From the NCBI GenBank assembly GCA_900550415.1, contig URSO01000023.1, positions 1-30,867 on the forward strand: 30,867 bases of DNA, read 5' to 3'. Shown here piece by piece: positions 17,301 through 23,932 of this stretch (within the stretch, counting starts at the first letter, position 1; the number at the start of each line of letters is the position of its first letter). The stretch is from an uncultured Collinsella sp. (GTDB taxonomy: Bacteria; Actinomycetota; Coriobacteriia; Coriobacteriales; Coriobacteriaceae). The translations under genes and the position numbers were made by a program. The notes below the pieces were generated by a model, which was not told the DNA's origin, searched no databases, and was given only the letters and a program-made list of their open reading frames with translations.

Positions 17301-19214
17301 GCTATAGCCGCTATCCAAGGCGCCAACAACACCGCCAAACCCGCAGTTCTTTCCATTGGCTTTTGGAGAATGGCACGTGACGTCCGCGCCGTCAACGATT
17401 ACAACGCCTCCAGTATTGTTGCTCTTTGCCACCCAGCCGACCAGGCCTCCTGCCAGTCGCGGCGCGACGCTGCATGTAGTATCAACCGAACAGCGGTTGC
17501 CCGCGGCACCCGTCTTTATATGAAGGGTGTTGTTCGACTTCTCTGTGTTGGTCACATCCTGAACTCTACCGACCAGACCGCCATAGATGGAGCTGGAGCC
17601 CGTCACCAGTTTGCTAGTATACAAGCCACCTGATATTGCGACATCGCCGTTCGTTGTGTCCAGGAGACCGAACACGCCGCCCGCGCCCGTGTCCCCACTT
17701 TGGCCAAGATTCACGCCCTCGCCCGTATCGATTTGGTCGTTGTTGGCAAACTCGACCGGGCCGGCAAAACTAACGTCGCCGATGAAGCCGCCGGAACTTT
17801 TGCTGTTCGCATCGCCGACGTTGGCGGGACAGGTGAACTTCTTGTTGTTCGCGCCCAGCGCGAGCTTGGTCGCCTTACCGATGAAGCCGCCACTGGCGGT
17901 GGTGCCCTTGACGGTGAGCATGTGCAGGTCGAGAGCCTCCGTGACGTTGACTGTGGCGCCCGTGCTCGAACCGACGAGACCTACGACACCACCGGCGGAA
18001 CCGCTTGCAGACTGAACAGTGGCAGCGGGAGCATTAAGGGTGCCGACGTTCAGAGTCGCGCCATCCTCGACCGTGCCTACGAGCAGACCGGCATTACCGG
18101 AGCTCGTCTTGACGACACCGCCCGCGGCAAGGCTATCGGGAAACTTAACAGACCCCACCGTAAAGGTTCCGCTCTTGACTGTATTCGCTAAAAGACCGAT
18201 GTTTCCCGCTGCATTTACGTTGAGCTTCTCGAGAGAACCGGCAGGGCCATAGGTGACCTCTGTAGTAAGGTCACCCATCGCCTCACCCAAAAGGGGCGCC
18301 GTCAGAGCGGAAGTCGTATCCGTCCCGTCGGTGCCTACGGGATTCGCGATGTTGACCACAGCGTTGAGCGTCTTGCCCCCACCGCTGACCTTCGAAGCGA
18401 TCATCGGCGCGCTATAGGTAGTTGCGCCTACCCACTTTATCTTGACTGTATTGTTTTGGTCAGTCAGCTTGAGGTTATTAAAAACCGTCCGGTTAGTCGT
18501 AAGCTCAACAGGGCTATCAACGCCATTCAGAGACCTATAGATTTTGCCTTCAAACGGATGCTCATCACTGCCAAGGCCCTGGAAAGACATGCCGTTCTTA
18601 GCCGACTCGGTGAGCTTCGCATCGCCCGTGATGATAACCTTGATCTGCGCATCATAGTAAAGCGAAGCGTCGGCGTTAGACAGGACGGCGAACGCCTCCG
18701 ACGACTTGACATCGAGGCTTTTGATTCCGCTCTTGTCGTCTTTGCGCACGATGCTTTCCGCGCCGTTCGCCTCGAGCAGCTCGGCAAGCTCATCGAGATT
18801 TGTAATCGACGCATCGGCCTGGGCCTCAGCGTCTTCCGAAACCGCGGCATCGGCATCTTGCTCGACATCATCAGCGGCAGCATCCCCTGCCGCATCGTCG
18901 CCCTCCGTCTGATCGCCCGTGGAATCGGAACCCGCGACGCTATCGACGGTATCGCCCGTTGCGACATCGTCTTTCGCAGCGCCATCCTGGGCACTGTCAC
19001 CCGCGGCGCCGGTATCACTCGACCCAGACCCGATCGTGACATCGCCGTTGGTCTCGCCGCCCTCGGCAGTATCCAACGCCTTCGCAGATGCGGCAGCAAT
19101 CTCGTTCGAGATGTTCTGCCGGCCTGCCGCCACAGCAGCCACCGTGGGCGAGCATGCTTGGAGCACCATGACCACCGTCATGAACTCTGCGAATATGCGC
19201 TTTGCCGTTCTCAT
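8388..19214 (-). CDS. Giant exported GLUG-repeat surface protein (3608 residues)
   Basis: One unbroken 10.8-kb frame encodes a 3608-residue exported protein. Residues 1-31 form a signal peptide with a basic start and a hydrophobic core. Both a lipobox-like LQAC (Cys21) and a signal peptidase I site (AVAA-G) are possible. Residues of about 35-145 are an acidic Asp/Ala/Ser linker. From about 370 to 2650 there are some 25 GLUG-like turns of the GGLVG/GGVVG/GGFIG type, mainly at 370-720, 830-1200, 1890-1940 and 2310-2640. These suggest a long beta-helix stalk. Residues of about 2790-3608 look like beta-sandwich domains. There is no LPxTG motif, no C-terminal membrane helix and no catalytic motif. 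It is the last gene of a four-gene operon, 39 bases after its neighbour, with AGAGG before the start. Adhesion or matrix binding is likely but inferred. Confidence 0.88.
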   Translation of the reverse strand: MRTAKRIFAEFMTVVMVLQACSPTVAAVAAGRQNISNEIAAASAKALDTAEGGETNGDVTIGSGSSDTGAAGDSAQDGAAKDDVATGDTVDSVAGSDSTGDQTEGDDAAGDAAADDVEQDADAAVSEDAEAQADASITNLDELAELLEANGAESIVRKDDKSGIKSLDVKSSEAFAVLSNADASLYYDAQIKVIITGDAKLTESAKNGMSFQGLGSDEHPFEGKIYRSLNGVDSPVELTTNRTVFNNLKLTDQNNTVKIKWVGATTYSAPMIASKVSGGGKTLNAVVNIANPVGTDGTDTTSALTAPLLGEAMGDLTTEVTYGPAGSLEKLNVNAAGNIGLLANTVKSGTFTVGSVKFPDSLAAGGVVKTSSGNAGLLVGTVEDGATLNVGTLNAPAATVQSASGSAGGVVGLVGSSTGATVNVTEALDLHMLTVKGTTASGGFIGKATKLALGANNKKFTCPANVGDANSKSSGGFIGDVSFAGPVEFANNDQIDTGEGVNLGQSGDTGAGGVFGLLDTTNGDVAISGGLYTSKLVTGSSSIYGGLVGRVQDVTNTEKSNNTLHIKTGAAGNRCSVDTTCSVAPRLAGGLVGWVAKSNNTGGVVIVDGADVTCHSPKANGKNCGFGGVVGALDSGYSVGGRSRFGILDCGDVRVETDENESIACGAGIVGSAWNGVLRLRGTTDLSDYKLEANGNTSQILRSLDGCAPLVFALGSGSDAEATNDNYWLYKRPAAARIDDLTYNQVIRLTGEEGKLSKDLIKLDESTFYQPLCNLSGAPDAGSSAGYSWGYQLRSQHGDGKSGTYLINDADTFACIAMTVQTNGYFGGVFGVSANKITSWYGNSGNTFSITSNIDLRGTGLEGLACDGSGQVNAFVGAVEGNHHTVTLAIGEPYGTRNGNALGANDSTEGNGKIYRHSRLGLFAAIGGGATVNNLTVDGVMKFDNGLGVDAGSLAATITGLATLSGVTCKPKITCDDTFGNDVNIGGIAGSVRGGGTVTFGSSNISGSTKAQATVKTGATLNGNTRIGGAIGYVADVVAIVNVTSLEVGDATASENAITAGDSASNKKSQIGGLIGCITQGTAANTTNVNITGLTFNSFSMTVGKNGDAKNGAGGLLGYSWGNTVVTIGDSSKNTSDSTYALKTNNASITANSSGELGGLVYAASGHWVINNYAIDLSGATINAKSATTLGLLVGRGSKVASGVYGSESYTGLYLEDRAYWGTAYKVSGITVNASEKLSEFDEWVGNGKKPGSKLMDGEWNTVVSLHTYTDKLDMSGNAENDNSYKNRSNFGASHNTNGSIRYYYNLDRAYSALSANGKDYIAQKSVQLTAPEELLLWSACRYAPAEVQKYIAPGMTGVNVGLNSITVYINGGTSSEQKTIDLRGYSYYPAQPGGNVFVQDVNIKFCYSDIKPEYANNKSNAAGTQHENMHCGLLRTINANLTVGNVTLGGTIGIAVSDGDTSKAGPGGTVSGALVCRYIYGSSTSVKQVSINNLTLDGLTVDGVTDTTGYAPLLINEMQTYVNLSATNISAKGYEGDTKAATSLFGRLGVGSTADQVTATFSAISLPSATDNAMFTRASLLESFGYGEGKTGSAVYTFIKDDQTKEKVTFGSEIDSKGEYSGKQLWYYDESTYGTRAGLVTVDNKEANADTPQFGGYLPYVKKGNVNENKVQYHEIKVNQRVPKLTTGCGTYGDPYAITKASELNTVAEYINTQNAIDGWEVTIAANQEELCQRRSSSENTENEVTYIYKQANKTWERKTGEGTTDPNNALDDATMHSYLQSAYYSIEPVDSEGNGSDTLVLDTTAFQGLGNQSNPFRGVVVGNLRDGGLATIKINKPEGASALSGLIPYSCGSVVSNLNIEYSGTPVSIAYKSKDAPGVPGAFFGGVIGCIMGGDNIIDGVSVNADAGFSVAGAAGDNGGGAHLVPVGGYVGAVAGGGVIFRNSSRGDGALNPWHSAGTSLYDNPYVGRVIDGYAFSELADGKSLDNTDRNYKVNNLDTSKTGCIKTDATQGRYRGDDANSSAITTTVNDSQGLLVLSAIISSGAAGGSANTNTTNDAYGTYAGSRAYMGGNNATGVYQFGNKQYGKVRNASYASVGKPGSADSDFADAKNDDMKSPGIQWEGNALDYTGDGSGVNSPYLIKKYATWQTGYVCAAQVSGMDLRFKAGETYDMTTYGTGYTGLSGRYYSNACASGKGADRDRIVPLVACINGNGATIKVGSKEASKVYGVTEYADDNYKLTGVGALFGTVTYTSTNVLDSIGTPATDGAAATGNGGYTVQNLKFDDCNISLTYINAAGAPSGAGNEQVGVGLLAGTTANASSLADYGKYAGITTNSCRVNGPNNVGGLLGASGYGSRRTDKDTTLLVNRNDTSNSNTRYSPVKLYDCSYSNMDISGVQNVGGFVGKLNKNSAGGVWTKTNMSIAKNSTIMSTASNARTGGVVGLAGGGFLVNTDDAGTPSQGAGKAEISNVTLQPAASSATEGTGGLIGRSENGIVSVYNLCIQGDVQSKTVFGVRGSNNLKYVAGAVGEAASGGAFKFDSCVIKDIHLGARECSAGLIGDLKGGCALEVKNSTITGLVVDGSYSGGVVGSIGNTANSVTLLNSTIGENNFTGSKNAAWNSSLGSCSGGVSGDGRGSFRLVNVLMDRNIFGAQTSQGYLFGNSSSADLVNVFVAGIAIRPNSASESLKLMRNSSGTDDLKKVNKKSYIAFAAYEDKLSDAKGATLYGNDAANGNVTAAVSPYVTTSPTSGLAVRASDADTAGRYLFGDGMNVGLATAIQNPSSPGVANRYTYTNIGGINDDGAYQNTSSYDARSVASMFNANNDASDSKVATDFPVLVISGTDNTTVKSYLNIITNGGFSDACRLNNENGTNPHVTAKAEVFQLKNGVFVKDDGASSNPTLRVVNNGKKNMSFSPSSDWDNGKGRFTLLTVTFTEAGQSYNVQVPIIVKRKLEIDFTATYDYGTQFKEKDYANLGKDAHVLTSFGEPMTGLLTWTYNSANGKEVDFGWDSYMAAGGSMKGLGKSILFNGADGRLPQGTQLTLINANVDGKAGGREYHYTVGEGRATSVSLSGNDGFEDSAGNPYQERWLSEILDVSATQDGTGTWVACENEAEATAKAKIGDKWKLFKVAGADVPSKSRYTLKVPKEEKTGREQRASESVYLVVNVPKSGDGGTQASINGFTASSIDSNSSGARISWNLHHVLRAGGEDNQNSTASTYSILSNYEQSVVDNKNVARIPVSKSEDGAANVLSLDVKDTVTFSPSQYYTESDHLFYQLDTSLCRYGANNNLMGVSSFPSGTSAIAKFYVAIGGQNYRWNGGDWEPCDASTPAFTQTVTDTGDDSLKLKLDYDLAGIRKIATDGSFTVRTVVEEIRLTPDGCNKVISLSKQSGEDACTKMSYTAKLSTRKEGLNTSSLTQTKPGNVGYYRMDTGDTTITLSAPDKSQLGVNVDDLRPIANGTIGLGATYELGGLSNAAEAIANADSVVYTLALQRRGTDGTYESVTDDISNYVTVTESKLAAAAPSGSTITFTDSKENGKFKTQNGDTTFSLPFTVKVNTQVEQREQFYANYRLVMTASLVKGDVASATPQSPDYVTYTLTRVNLNGIDH

Positions 19215-19253
19215 CGATTCCGTACCTCTTATCCTAAAACTCCGCTTCCAGAG

Positions 19254-20198
19254 TTATCGAGTCTCCGTCGCGCCCGTCAGAGTAGTTCCGTTCACGCTAA
19301 TGTCCAGGTCGCCCCAGCCACCGGGCGTTTTGCCGTCCGCTCGGTAAAAGTTGACGACCATCGAACCCGGCTCCATGGTGAACGTAGCCTTGCGAGCTGC
19401 AGCATCCACCGTCGCGCCATGGTTGATCTCAAAGAACGGGTCGATCTCCACGTTCTCCCCCCACGCGAGCGTGACGTTTGCCGGTGCGCCCGTAACCGTC
19501 ACGCGGTAGTTGTACGCAGCGTAATCAGCAAACTTGCCAGCCTCATCGACCAGCGCGCCCTCAACCGCAGCGGTCTTGACCTCGGCCCTCTTTGACGGCA
19601 CGACTTTTGCCGCCAGACAGGCTAGCTCAGTGCCGGGACTCTTCTCCGATACGACTGTGGCCTTTATCACAAAGTATGCTTGTCCCAACTTAGCCTCGGG
19701 GAAGGTCACGGTGTAGTCGTTCTTGGTAGGTTGATTCTCCGGAAGCGTGACGCTGCTACCGGGCTGGGGCGCATAGCTCCACGTAGCGCCATCGAGCCCG
19801 TGCCCCTCGACCGTCAAGGTGTATGTCACATTTTTGTCGTTGCAGAAGTTGCTGTTGCCCAGCAAGTAGTTGTAGATGCTAAAGGTAAAGTTGCATTGCC
19901 CGTTGCTGGGATACACCGTAACGGAGCGCTGGGCATAGGCGAGTTCGTCGTTGCTAGGCGCACTCATATAGCCCGTGAGCAGGTCGCTCGCAAACAGGCT
20001 CTGTGCGGTGCCCGTTGCGGCGACGGACTTTAGAAATCCGTTGGCGGTGTAGGCGGAATAGGTAAAGTAGCCACCCGTCACGAGCGCCATGGCGCAAACA
20101 AGTGCGATTGCTGCCACAACCAGCTTGTTCTTGACTAGGCTCTTGCTTTTTGCCAGCTGCTCGTGCTCGGTAGCCTGCTGCTTCCCTTGCTTCTCCAT
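19254..20198 (-). CDS. Single-pass surface protein with pilin-like N-terminus (314 residues)
   Basis: This protein has a basic cytoplasmic stretch (1-25), one hydrophobic helix at about 26-47 ending GGYFTYSAYTANG, and an extracellular domain rich in Thr, Val and Asn. The N-terminal layout resembles SipW-dependent TasA/camelysin-like proteins, but I cannot confirm the family. The extracellular part looks like two beta-sandwich domains: TYTLTVEGHGLDG at mid-length and ITVNGTT-like strands near the end, with few cysteines. The start has a purine-rich AGGAGAGGGGG site upstream. The gene follows its neighbour by 14 bases and precedes the giant gene by 39 bases, so it belongs to the operon. It may be a structural partner or membrane anchor of the giant protein. 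Confidence 0.8.
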   Translation of the reverse strand: MEKQGKQQATEHEQLAKSKSLVKNKLVVAAIALVCAMALVTGGYFTYSAYTANGFLKSVAATGTAQSLFASDLLTGYMSAPSNDELAYAQRSVTVYPSNGQCNFTFSIYNYLLGNSNFCNDKNVTYTLTVEGHGLDGATWSYAPQPGSSVTLPENQPTKNDYTVTFPEAKLGQAYFVIKATVVSEKSPGTELACLAAKVVPSKRAEVKTAAVEGALVDEAGKFADYAAYNYRVTVTGAPANVTLAWGENVEIDPFFEINHGATVDAAARKATFTMEPGSMVVNFYRADGKTPGGWGDLDISVNGTTLTGATETR

Positions 20199-20212
20199 AT
20201 GCGCCCCCTCTC

Positions 20213-21052
20213 CTACTTACCGCTCGTGTTGCGCGCGATCAGATAGATCACGTCGGTCTCTTTGGCGCTCTCGTCCCACGAAAGCTTGATGATAAAGTTG
20301 AGCGTGTCGCTGTCAGTCGAGCCGTCGAGCGTCTTAGCGTTGAGCTCATCTTTGCCGAACACCTTGTATCGATAGAGCGGGCGCGCGTTGCGTTGGACGT
20401 TTTGGTAGTCCTTGAATGTAGGGTCGCTTGCGCCGGGGACCGGCTCGGTTGCCAGGCCGTCGCCCGGATCGTTGATGGGCGTGAAGCTCTTCAGCAGATC
20501 CGTTCCAGACATTTTCCAGCTATAGGGCTTGCCGCCCGCAGTGCCGCTCACGTCGGGAGTATCACCTAGGTCCGGATTCTCGGCTTTATACAGCTCGATA
20601 GTGAGACCTTTAATGTTGGTCGTATTCGCAAGCTGCAGCTCAAACCCGTCGCCGCCCGTCTGCACGCAAAACGGGCGCTTGAGCGTCACCGTGTTGCCAG
20701 TCTTGGTATCGCCGTATTCGGGGTTGTAGCTCAGGTCGATCTGCTCGGCTGCCGTAGCGTTGGGGCCCAGCACCTTGAGCTCTGCCGGCTCCTTGATCTT
20801 GCCAACGGTGGAGCCGCGATTGGCATCGACGAACCATCCGAGCGTCAATCCCAGCAACACAAGAAGCACGGCCACCAGACCCATGATGGCAAGGGATTCG
20901 CGACGGTGGCCGCTCACCCAAGTCTTGATGCGCTCGATGCGGCCAGCCGGACGCGCTTCGCCGTGCGAGCCGAACCCGTTGCCGCCGGGGTTTGCCGCTC
21001 CTTCGTTGTGTTTGATATCGCCCTGCTCGCGGGCATTAAGCTGCTCGTCCAT
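20213..21052 (-). CDS. Single-pass surface protein, paralogue of its upstream neighbour (279 residues)
   Basis: A long hydrophilic, Gly/Asn-rich cytoplasmic segment (1-50) precedes one membrane helix at about 53-75, ending GLTLGWFVDANRGSTVG. About 200 extracellular residues follow. The helix end and the WF-x2-N motif recall the upstream protein (LAWFAANNRVSATG), so the two are probably distant paralogues. The extracellular part has a pattern of beta strands and no enzyme motif. The start codon follows the stop of the upstream gene directly, and AGGAGG lies about 10 bases before it inside that gene, indicating coupled translation. The function is unknown. WF-x-x-N ends of this kind occur in Gram-positive proteins with SipW-type signal peptides, known to me from memory only. 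Confidence 0.8.
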   Translation of the reverse strand: MDEQLNAREQGDIKHNEGAANPGGNGFGSHGEARPAGRIERIKTWVSGHRRESLAIMGLVAVLLVLLGLTLGWFVDANRGSTVGKIKEPAELKVLGPNATAAEQIDLSYNPEYGDTKTGNTVTLKRPFCVQTGGDGFELQLANTTNIKGLTIELYKAENPDLGDTPDVSGTAGGKPYSWKMSGTDLLKSFTPINDPGDGLATEPVPGASDPTFKDYQNVQRNARPLYRYKVFGKDELNAKTLDGSTDSDTLNFIIKLSWDESAKETDVIYLIARNTSGK

Positions 21053-22108
21053 TTATTTATCCGCCTCCTTGGCGGTGAAGCGCACGCGAATGTACTTGAC
21101 GTTCTTGCCGATAATCTCGTCGGCGTTGTTGTAATAATTGGCGCAGGTTTCCACACCTGCAGAGGGCATGCCGGCCTCGACAGTCGGAACCTCGCTGGGC
21201 GCCTGGCCTGGAACGCTCGTGCTGTCGGCGCGGAAATAGCGCGCGTGGTTATTGTTGATGTCGCCGACGAGGGTTGTGTATCCCCCCTCGTCGCCTGTGT
21301 TAGCGAAAAGGTTGCCACCGTAGCCGGCGTTGCCCGTGCGAACATAGCTCTTGAACTGCTCCGGCCAAATCCAGTAGAGGGTTTTGGTTGCGGTTTTGGT
21401 CGTGCTATTTGAGCCCTCAGCGTAAAAGCTCGACTTTGGGATGGTAAAGCTCTGTGTAATGACGGTGACGCTAGCCCCGTCCTGGGTCACCGTGGTTGTC
21501 GTGGGAACCAGCGGATTGGAGTAAAAGCCAGAGGTGTCTTTGCCCTGAAAAACCAGGATATGACCGCGCACCAAATCTTTAAGCGAGTTGATGATCTCTT
21601 CGTTTTTCGATGCATCCGCAGCGGAGCCCGTGCCGACAGCACTCGTCTGGACAGAGATTTCCCAGGTCATTTCCACCGTGATATCACGCAGGTCATTACA
21701 GAGCGGCTTGACGTTGAGCTGAAGCTGACCGGCCGACCCCGGAGAGAGACTGCCATCGGCACTCATGTTATTGAGGTTGAAAAAATTGTTCACGGCAAGG
21801 CTTGTACTGTCCGACGCGTAGTTGTCCTGGGCGTCGTACTTGCCCGCCGTGCCGTCCTGCGTTCCCGAGAGCACAAACCGCGGGCCCTTCGCCCCGATCG
21901 TACTCCCCGTGGCACTCACTCGGTTATTCGCGGCAAACCAGGCCAGGCATGCAAAGATGGCAACGATGGCGGCCAGCACAAACAGACCACTCACCAGGAA
22001 ATCCTTCCAGAAATCCTTGAGGGTCCGCACGTGCTCGTCGGCAGCTTGACGGTACTCGGCCGCCGTCTTGTGCTGCTGGAGCTCGCTATGTCGGTCCATG
22101 CCACTCAT
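21053..22108 (-). CDS. Single-pass surface protein, first gene of the surface operon (351 residues)
   Basis: A charged N-terminus of about 36 residues and a membrane helix at about 37-59 (LVSGLFVLAAIVAIFACLAW) are followed by FAANNRVSATGS and an extracellular domain of about 290 residues. That domain is rich in Ser, Thr and Asn, contains an NLNNMSADGSLSPGSAGQ segment typical of beta-sandwich surface proteins, and shows no catalytic motif. The start could be ATG at 22108 or the nearby ATG at 22099; neither has an ideal ribosome-binding site. It leads the operon whose later members are two related single-pass proteins and the 3608-residue repeat protein. A role in building or anchoring a surface structure is inferred from that context. 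Confidence 0.8.
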   Translation of the reverse strand: MSGMDRHSELQQHKTAAEYRQAADEHVRTLKDFWKDFLVSGLFVLAAIVAIFACLAWFAANNRVSATGSTIGAKGPRFVLSGTQDGTAGKYDAQDNYASDSTSLAVNNFFNLNNMSADGSLSPGSAGQLQLNVKPLCNDLRDITVEMTWEISVQTSAVGTGSAADASKNEEIINSLKDLVRGHILVFQGKDTSGFYSNPLVPTTTTVTQDGASVTVITQSFTIPKSSFYAEGSNSTTKTATKTLYWIWPEQFKSYVRTGNAGYGGNLFANTGDEGGYTTLVGDINNNHARYFRADSTSVPGQAPSEVPTVEAGMPSAGVETCANYYNNADEIIGKNVKYIRVRFTAKEADK

Positions 22109-22193
22109 CGCTTACGTTTGCCCTGCTAGCGGGCGTGCCATCCTTTCCGCTTGGTCGCGATCAATCCGTTGCTCGTAGGCATAGAATTCAGGC

Positions 22194-22221
22194 AGAATAC
22201 AACACCATACGATAAGGTAAA
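22194..22221 (-). promoter_or_regulatory. Candidate promoter of the surface operon
   Basis: On the minus strand TTTACC (22221-22216) and TATTCT (22199-22194) are 16 bases apart and lie about 85 bases before the first start codon. Each hexamer matches the consensus at four of six positions. This is the best candidate I found in the gap between the operon and the inverted repeat at 22288-22356. Confidence 0.3.
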
Positions 22222-22287
22222 AGAATAGCATTGACCTGCGGTTTGCTCCACAGCGCAAGCCTTAATGATGTCTTAAAAGTCAAACCC

Positions 22288-22356
22288 TTGGTGCAAGGGG
22301 GTCAGGTTACTTCGCACCAACATGGTGCACACAAACCTAACCCCCCCTTGCACCAA
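22288..22356. repeat. Large nested inverted repeat (TTGGTGCAAGGGGG type)
   Basis: The left arm 22288-22308 begins TTGGTGCAAGGGGGTCAGG and the right arm 22334-22356 is its near-perfect complement, with two extra C residues. Inside the loop GCACCA (22314-22319) and TGGTGC (22323-22328) form a second hairpin that repeats the arm's GGTGC core. It lies 40 bases after the stop of the AAA_14/DUF4143 gene and upstream of the surface operon. It looks like a REP-type or miniature element and might also end transcription. Confidence 0.82.
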
Positions 22357-22395
22357 TCCGTAGCGCCGGGCGGAGAACACACGGCGTGGCGCCCC

Positions 22396-23700
22396 TTAAC
22401 GCCCCAGCGCGCGCACGGGTATCACGTAGATACTGTCCTCGACCTCGCGGGCGTACTCACCCACCCCCACAATCACGGCCATAAACTCCGGTTCGCGTGT
22501 GCGTGAACGAGGATTTCCACAGACCTTCTTGCGAACGCGCTTGAGGTTCTCAACGCCGGCGCTCGCTTTATCTTCACTCACCTTAATCTCAAAGGCGGCC
22601 CACCGTCCGTCGGCTAGCTGCACGATAGCATCGCACTCAAGGCCCGAATCGTCGCGATAATAGCGCACGGGAGTGCTATCCAGCAGGTCGAGCGAACGTG
22701 CGTAGACCGAAAGGTCGCGTATGACCAAATTCTCAAACACCAGACCAAATGTCTGCCAGTCGGCAAGCAGCGCCTGCAAGGACATACCTAGCAAGGCACA
22801 AGCAAGGCTCGGATCTGCCAGATAGCGCTTGGGCTTGACGGTAAAGCGCCGTTTGTCGCGCGCGGCGGGAACCCAACCGGGGACCTCCTCGAGAATGAAC
22901 ATGCCTTTGAGGGCATCCAGGTACCTGCGCACCTTGGTCTCATCGGCAAACGCTGCGGGCTCCTCCTCAGCACCGAACATATCCATAAGAATCGTTTTAT
23001 ACGTGGTTGCCTGTCCCAGATTGCGCGCGATCGATGCGGAAACTCGACGAGCAATATCGGGGTCGAGACCGACCGCCGGGAAGCTGCTCGAAAACGTGGT
23101 GTTGAGATATTCGCGGGCGATGAGCTGGGCGTCAGCCGAAACCATATCGATCGCCTCGGGCCAGCCGCCGCGGCAAGCGGCTTCGACAAGCCCCGGCGTA
23201 TCGCCATCGCACCGACAGGGCTCAAAACGATGCTCAAACAAGCCCGCCAGGCTCACCTTGCCGTTAGACTCACCTGTCTCGACAAGCGTCATGGGGTGCA
23301 TGCGGACGCGGCCGATGCGGCCGGCTCCACTATGCGCGGGCGCCTCCGCCTTTGAGCCAAACGCAGGCGTGGCGGAACCCGTGAGGATATAGGCGCCGCG
23401 CGTGCCCCGGGTGCGGTCAACCTCGTGTCTAACGTAGTCCCAAATCTGGGGAACGCGCTGCCACTCATCGATAATATGCGGACGGTCTCCCAGCAACATC
23501 ATCGCCGGGTCGGCACGCGCGAGGTCGAGATTCTCGTCGACATACGAGACGGACGACCCGTGCTCGAGCGCGGCCCACGTCTTGCCGCACCACTTGGTGC
23601 CCGCAATCTCGACCGCGCCAAAGACGCGAAGGTAGCGTTCGATTTGCGCATCCACGATACGCGGGATGTATCCGTCCCGATGTAGCCTCTCGCCCGCCAT
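22396..23700 (-). CDS. AAA_14/DUF4143 ATPase with PD-(D/E)XK-like C-terminus (copy 1)
   Basis: This 434-residue protein starts with an AAA_14 ATPase domain. Walker A is GTKWCGKT (34-41), Walker B is HIIDEWQ (about 75-81) and the sensor segment is YILTGSATP. The C-terminal DUF4143 region ends in LECDAIVQ followed by AAFEIKVS near 355-372, matching the E-D-ExK pattern of PD-(D/E)XK folds. The biochemical role of this family is not established. Proteins of this kind occur in many copies in gut genomes and are often called predicted ATPases. The start at 23700 has a G-rich site 5-8 bases upstream. The gene stands alone: four 23-bp iterons lie 60-140 bases upstream and a large inverted repeat lies downstream. 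It shares its architecture, but little sequence, with the ATPase at 27785-28981. Confidence 0.9.
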   Translation of the reverse strand: MAGERLHRDGYIPRIVDAQIERYLRVFGAVEIAGTKWCGKTWAALEHGSSVSYVDENLDLARADPAMMLLGDRPHIIDEWQRVPQIWDYVRHEVDRTRGTRGAYILTGSATPAFGSKAEAPAHSGAGRIGRVRMHPMTLVETGESNGKVSLAGLFEHRFEPCRCDGDTPGLVEAACRGGWPEAIDMVSADAQLIAREYLNTTFSSSFPAVGLDPDIARRVSASIARNLGQATTYKTILMDMFGAEEEPAAFADETKVRRYLDALKGMFILEEVPGWVPAARDKRRFTVKPKRYLADPSLACALLGMSLQALLADWQTFGLVFENLVIRDLSVYARSLDLLDSTPVRYYRDDSGLECDAIVQLADGRWAAFEIKVSEDKASAGVENLKRVRKKVCGNPRSRTREPEFMAVIVGVGEYAREVEDSIYVIPVRALGR

Positions 23701-23759
23701 GAGCCACCCCCGCAGATTTCCAGTTCCTGCTTTTTGATTCCTCTATTCAACTGTAGCAA

Positions 23760-23841
23760 ATTCGGATTTTCGGGTGGTTGCGATTCGGATTTTCGTGTTC
23801 ATATAATTCGGATTTTCGGGTACTCAAGATTCGGATTTTCT
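23760..23841. repeat. Four iterons ATTCGGATTTTCG with exact 23-bp spacing
   Basis: The 13-base motif ATTCGGATTTTCG starts at 23760, 23783, 23806 and 23829; the fourth copy ends in T instead of G. The spacing is exactly 23 bases each time, with variable 10-base spacers. The array is in the upstream region of the AAA_14/DUF4143 gene. A possible extended -10 (TGCTACAGT, minus strand, 23758-23750) abuts the first copy, so the iterons would cover the -35 and upstream region. Confidence 0.92.
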
Positions 23842-23871
23842 GAACCTGCTGGTCAGGGACACTCTATTGGC

Positions 23872-23907
23872 AAAAAGGCGGGGAGCACCGATACGGCACT
23901 CCCCGCC
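23872..23907 (-). terminator. Intrinsic terminator of the flavin reductase gene
   Basis: On the minus strand, 25 bases after the stop codon, GGCGGGGAGTGCCG (23907-23894) pairs with 23890-23877 around a short loop, with one or two mismatches. TTTTT (23876-23872) follows. This is a textbook factor-independent terminator. Confidence 0.9.
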
Positions 23908-23932
23908 ACTCAATACGCGATAGCTTTCTTGC

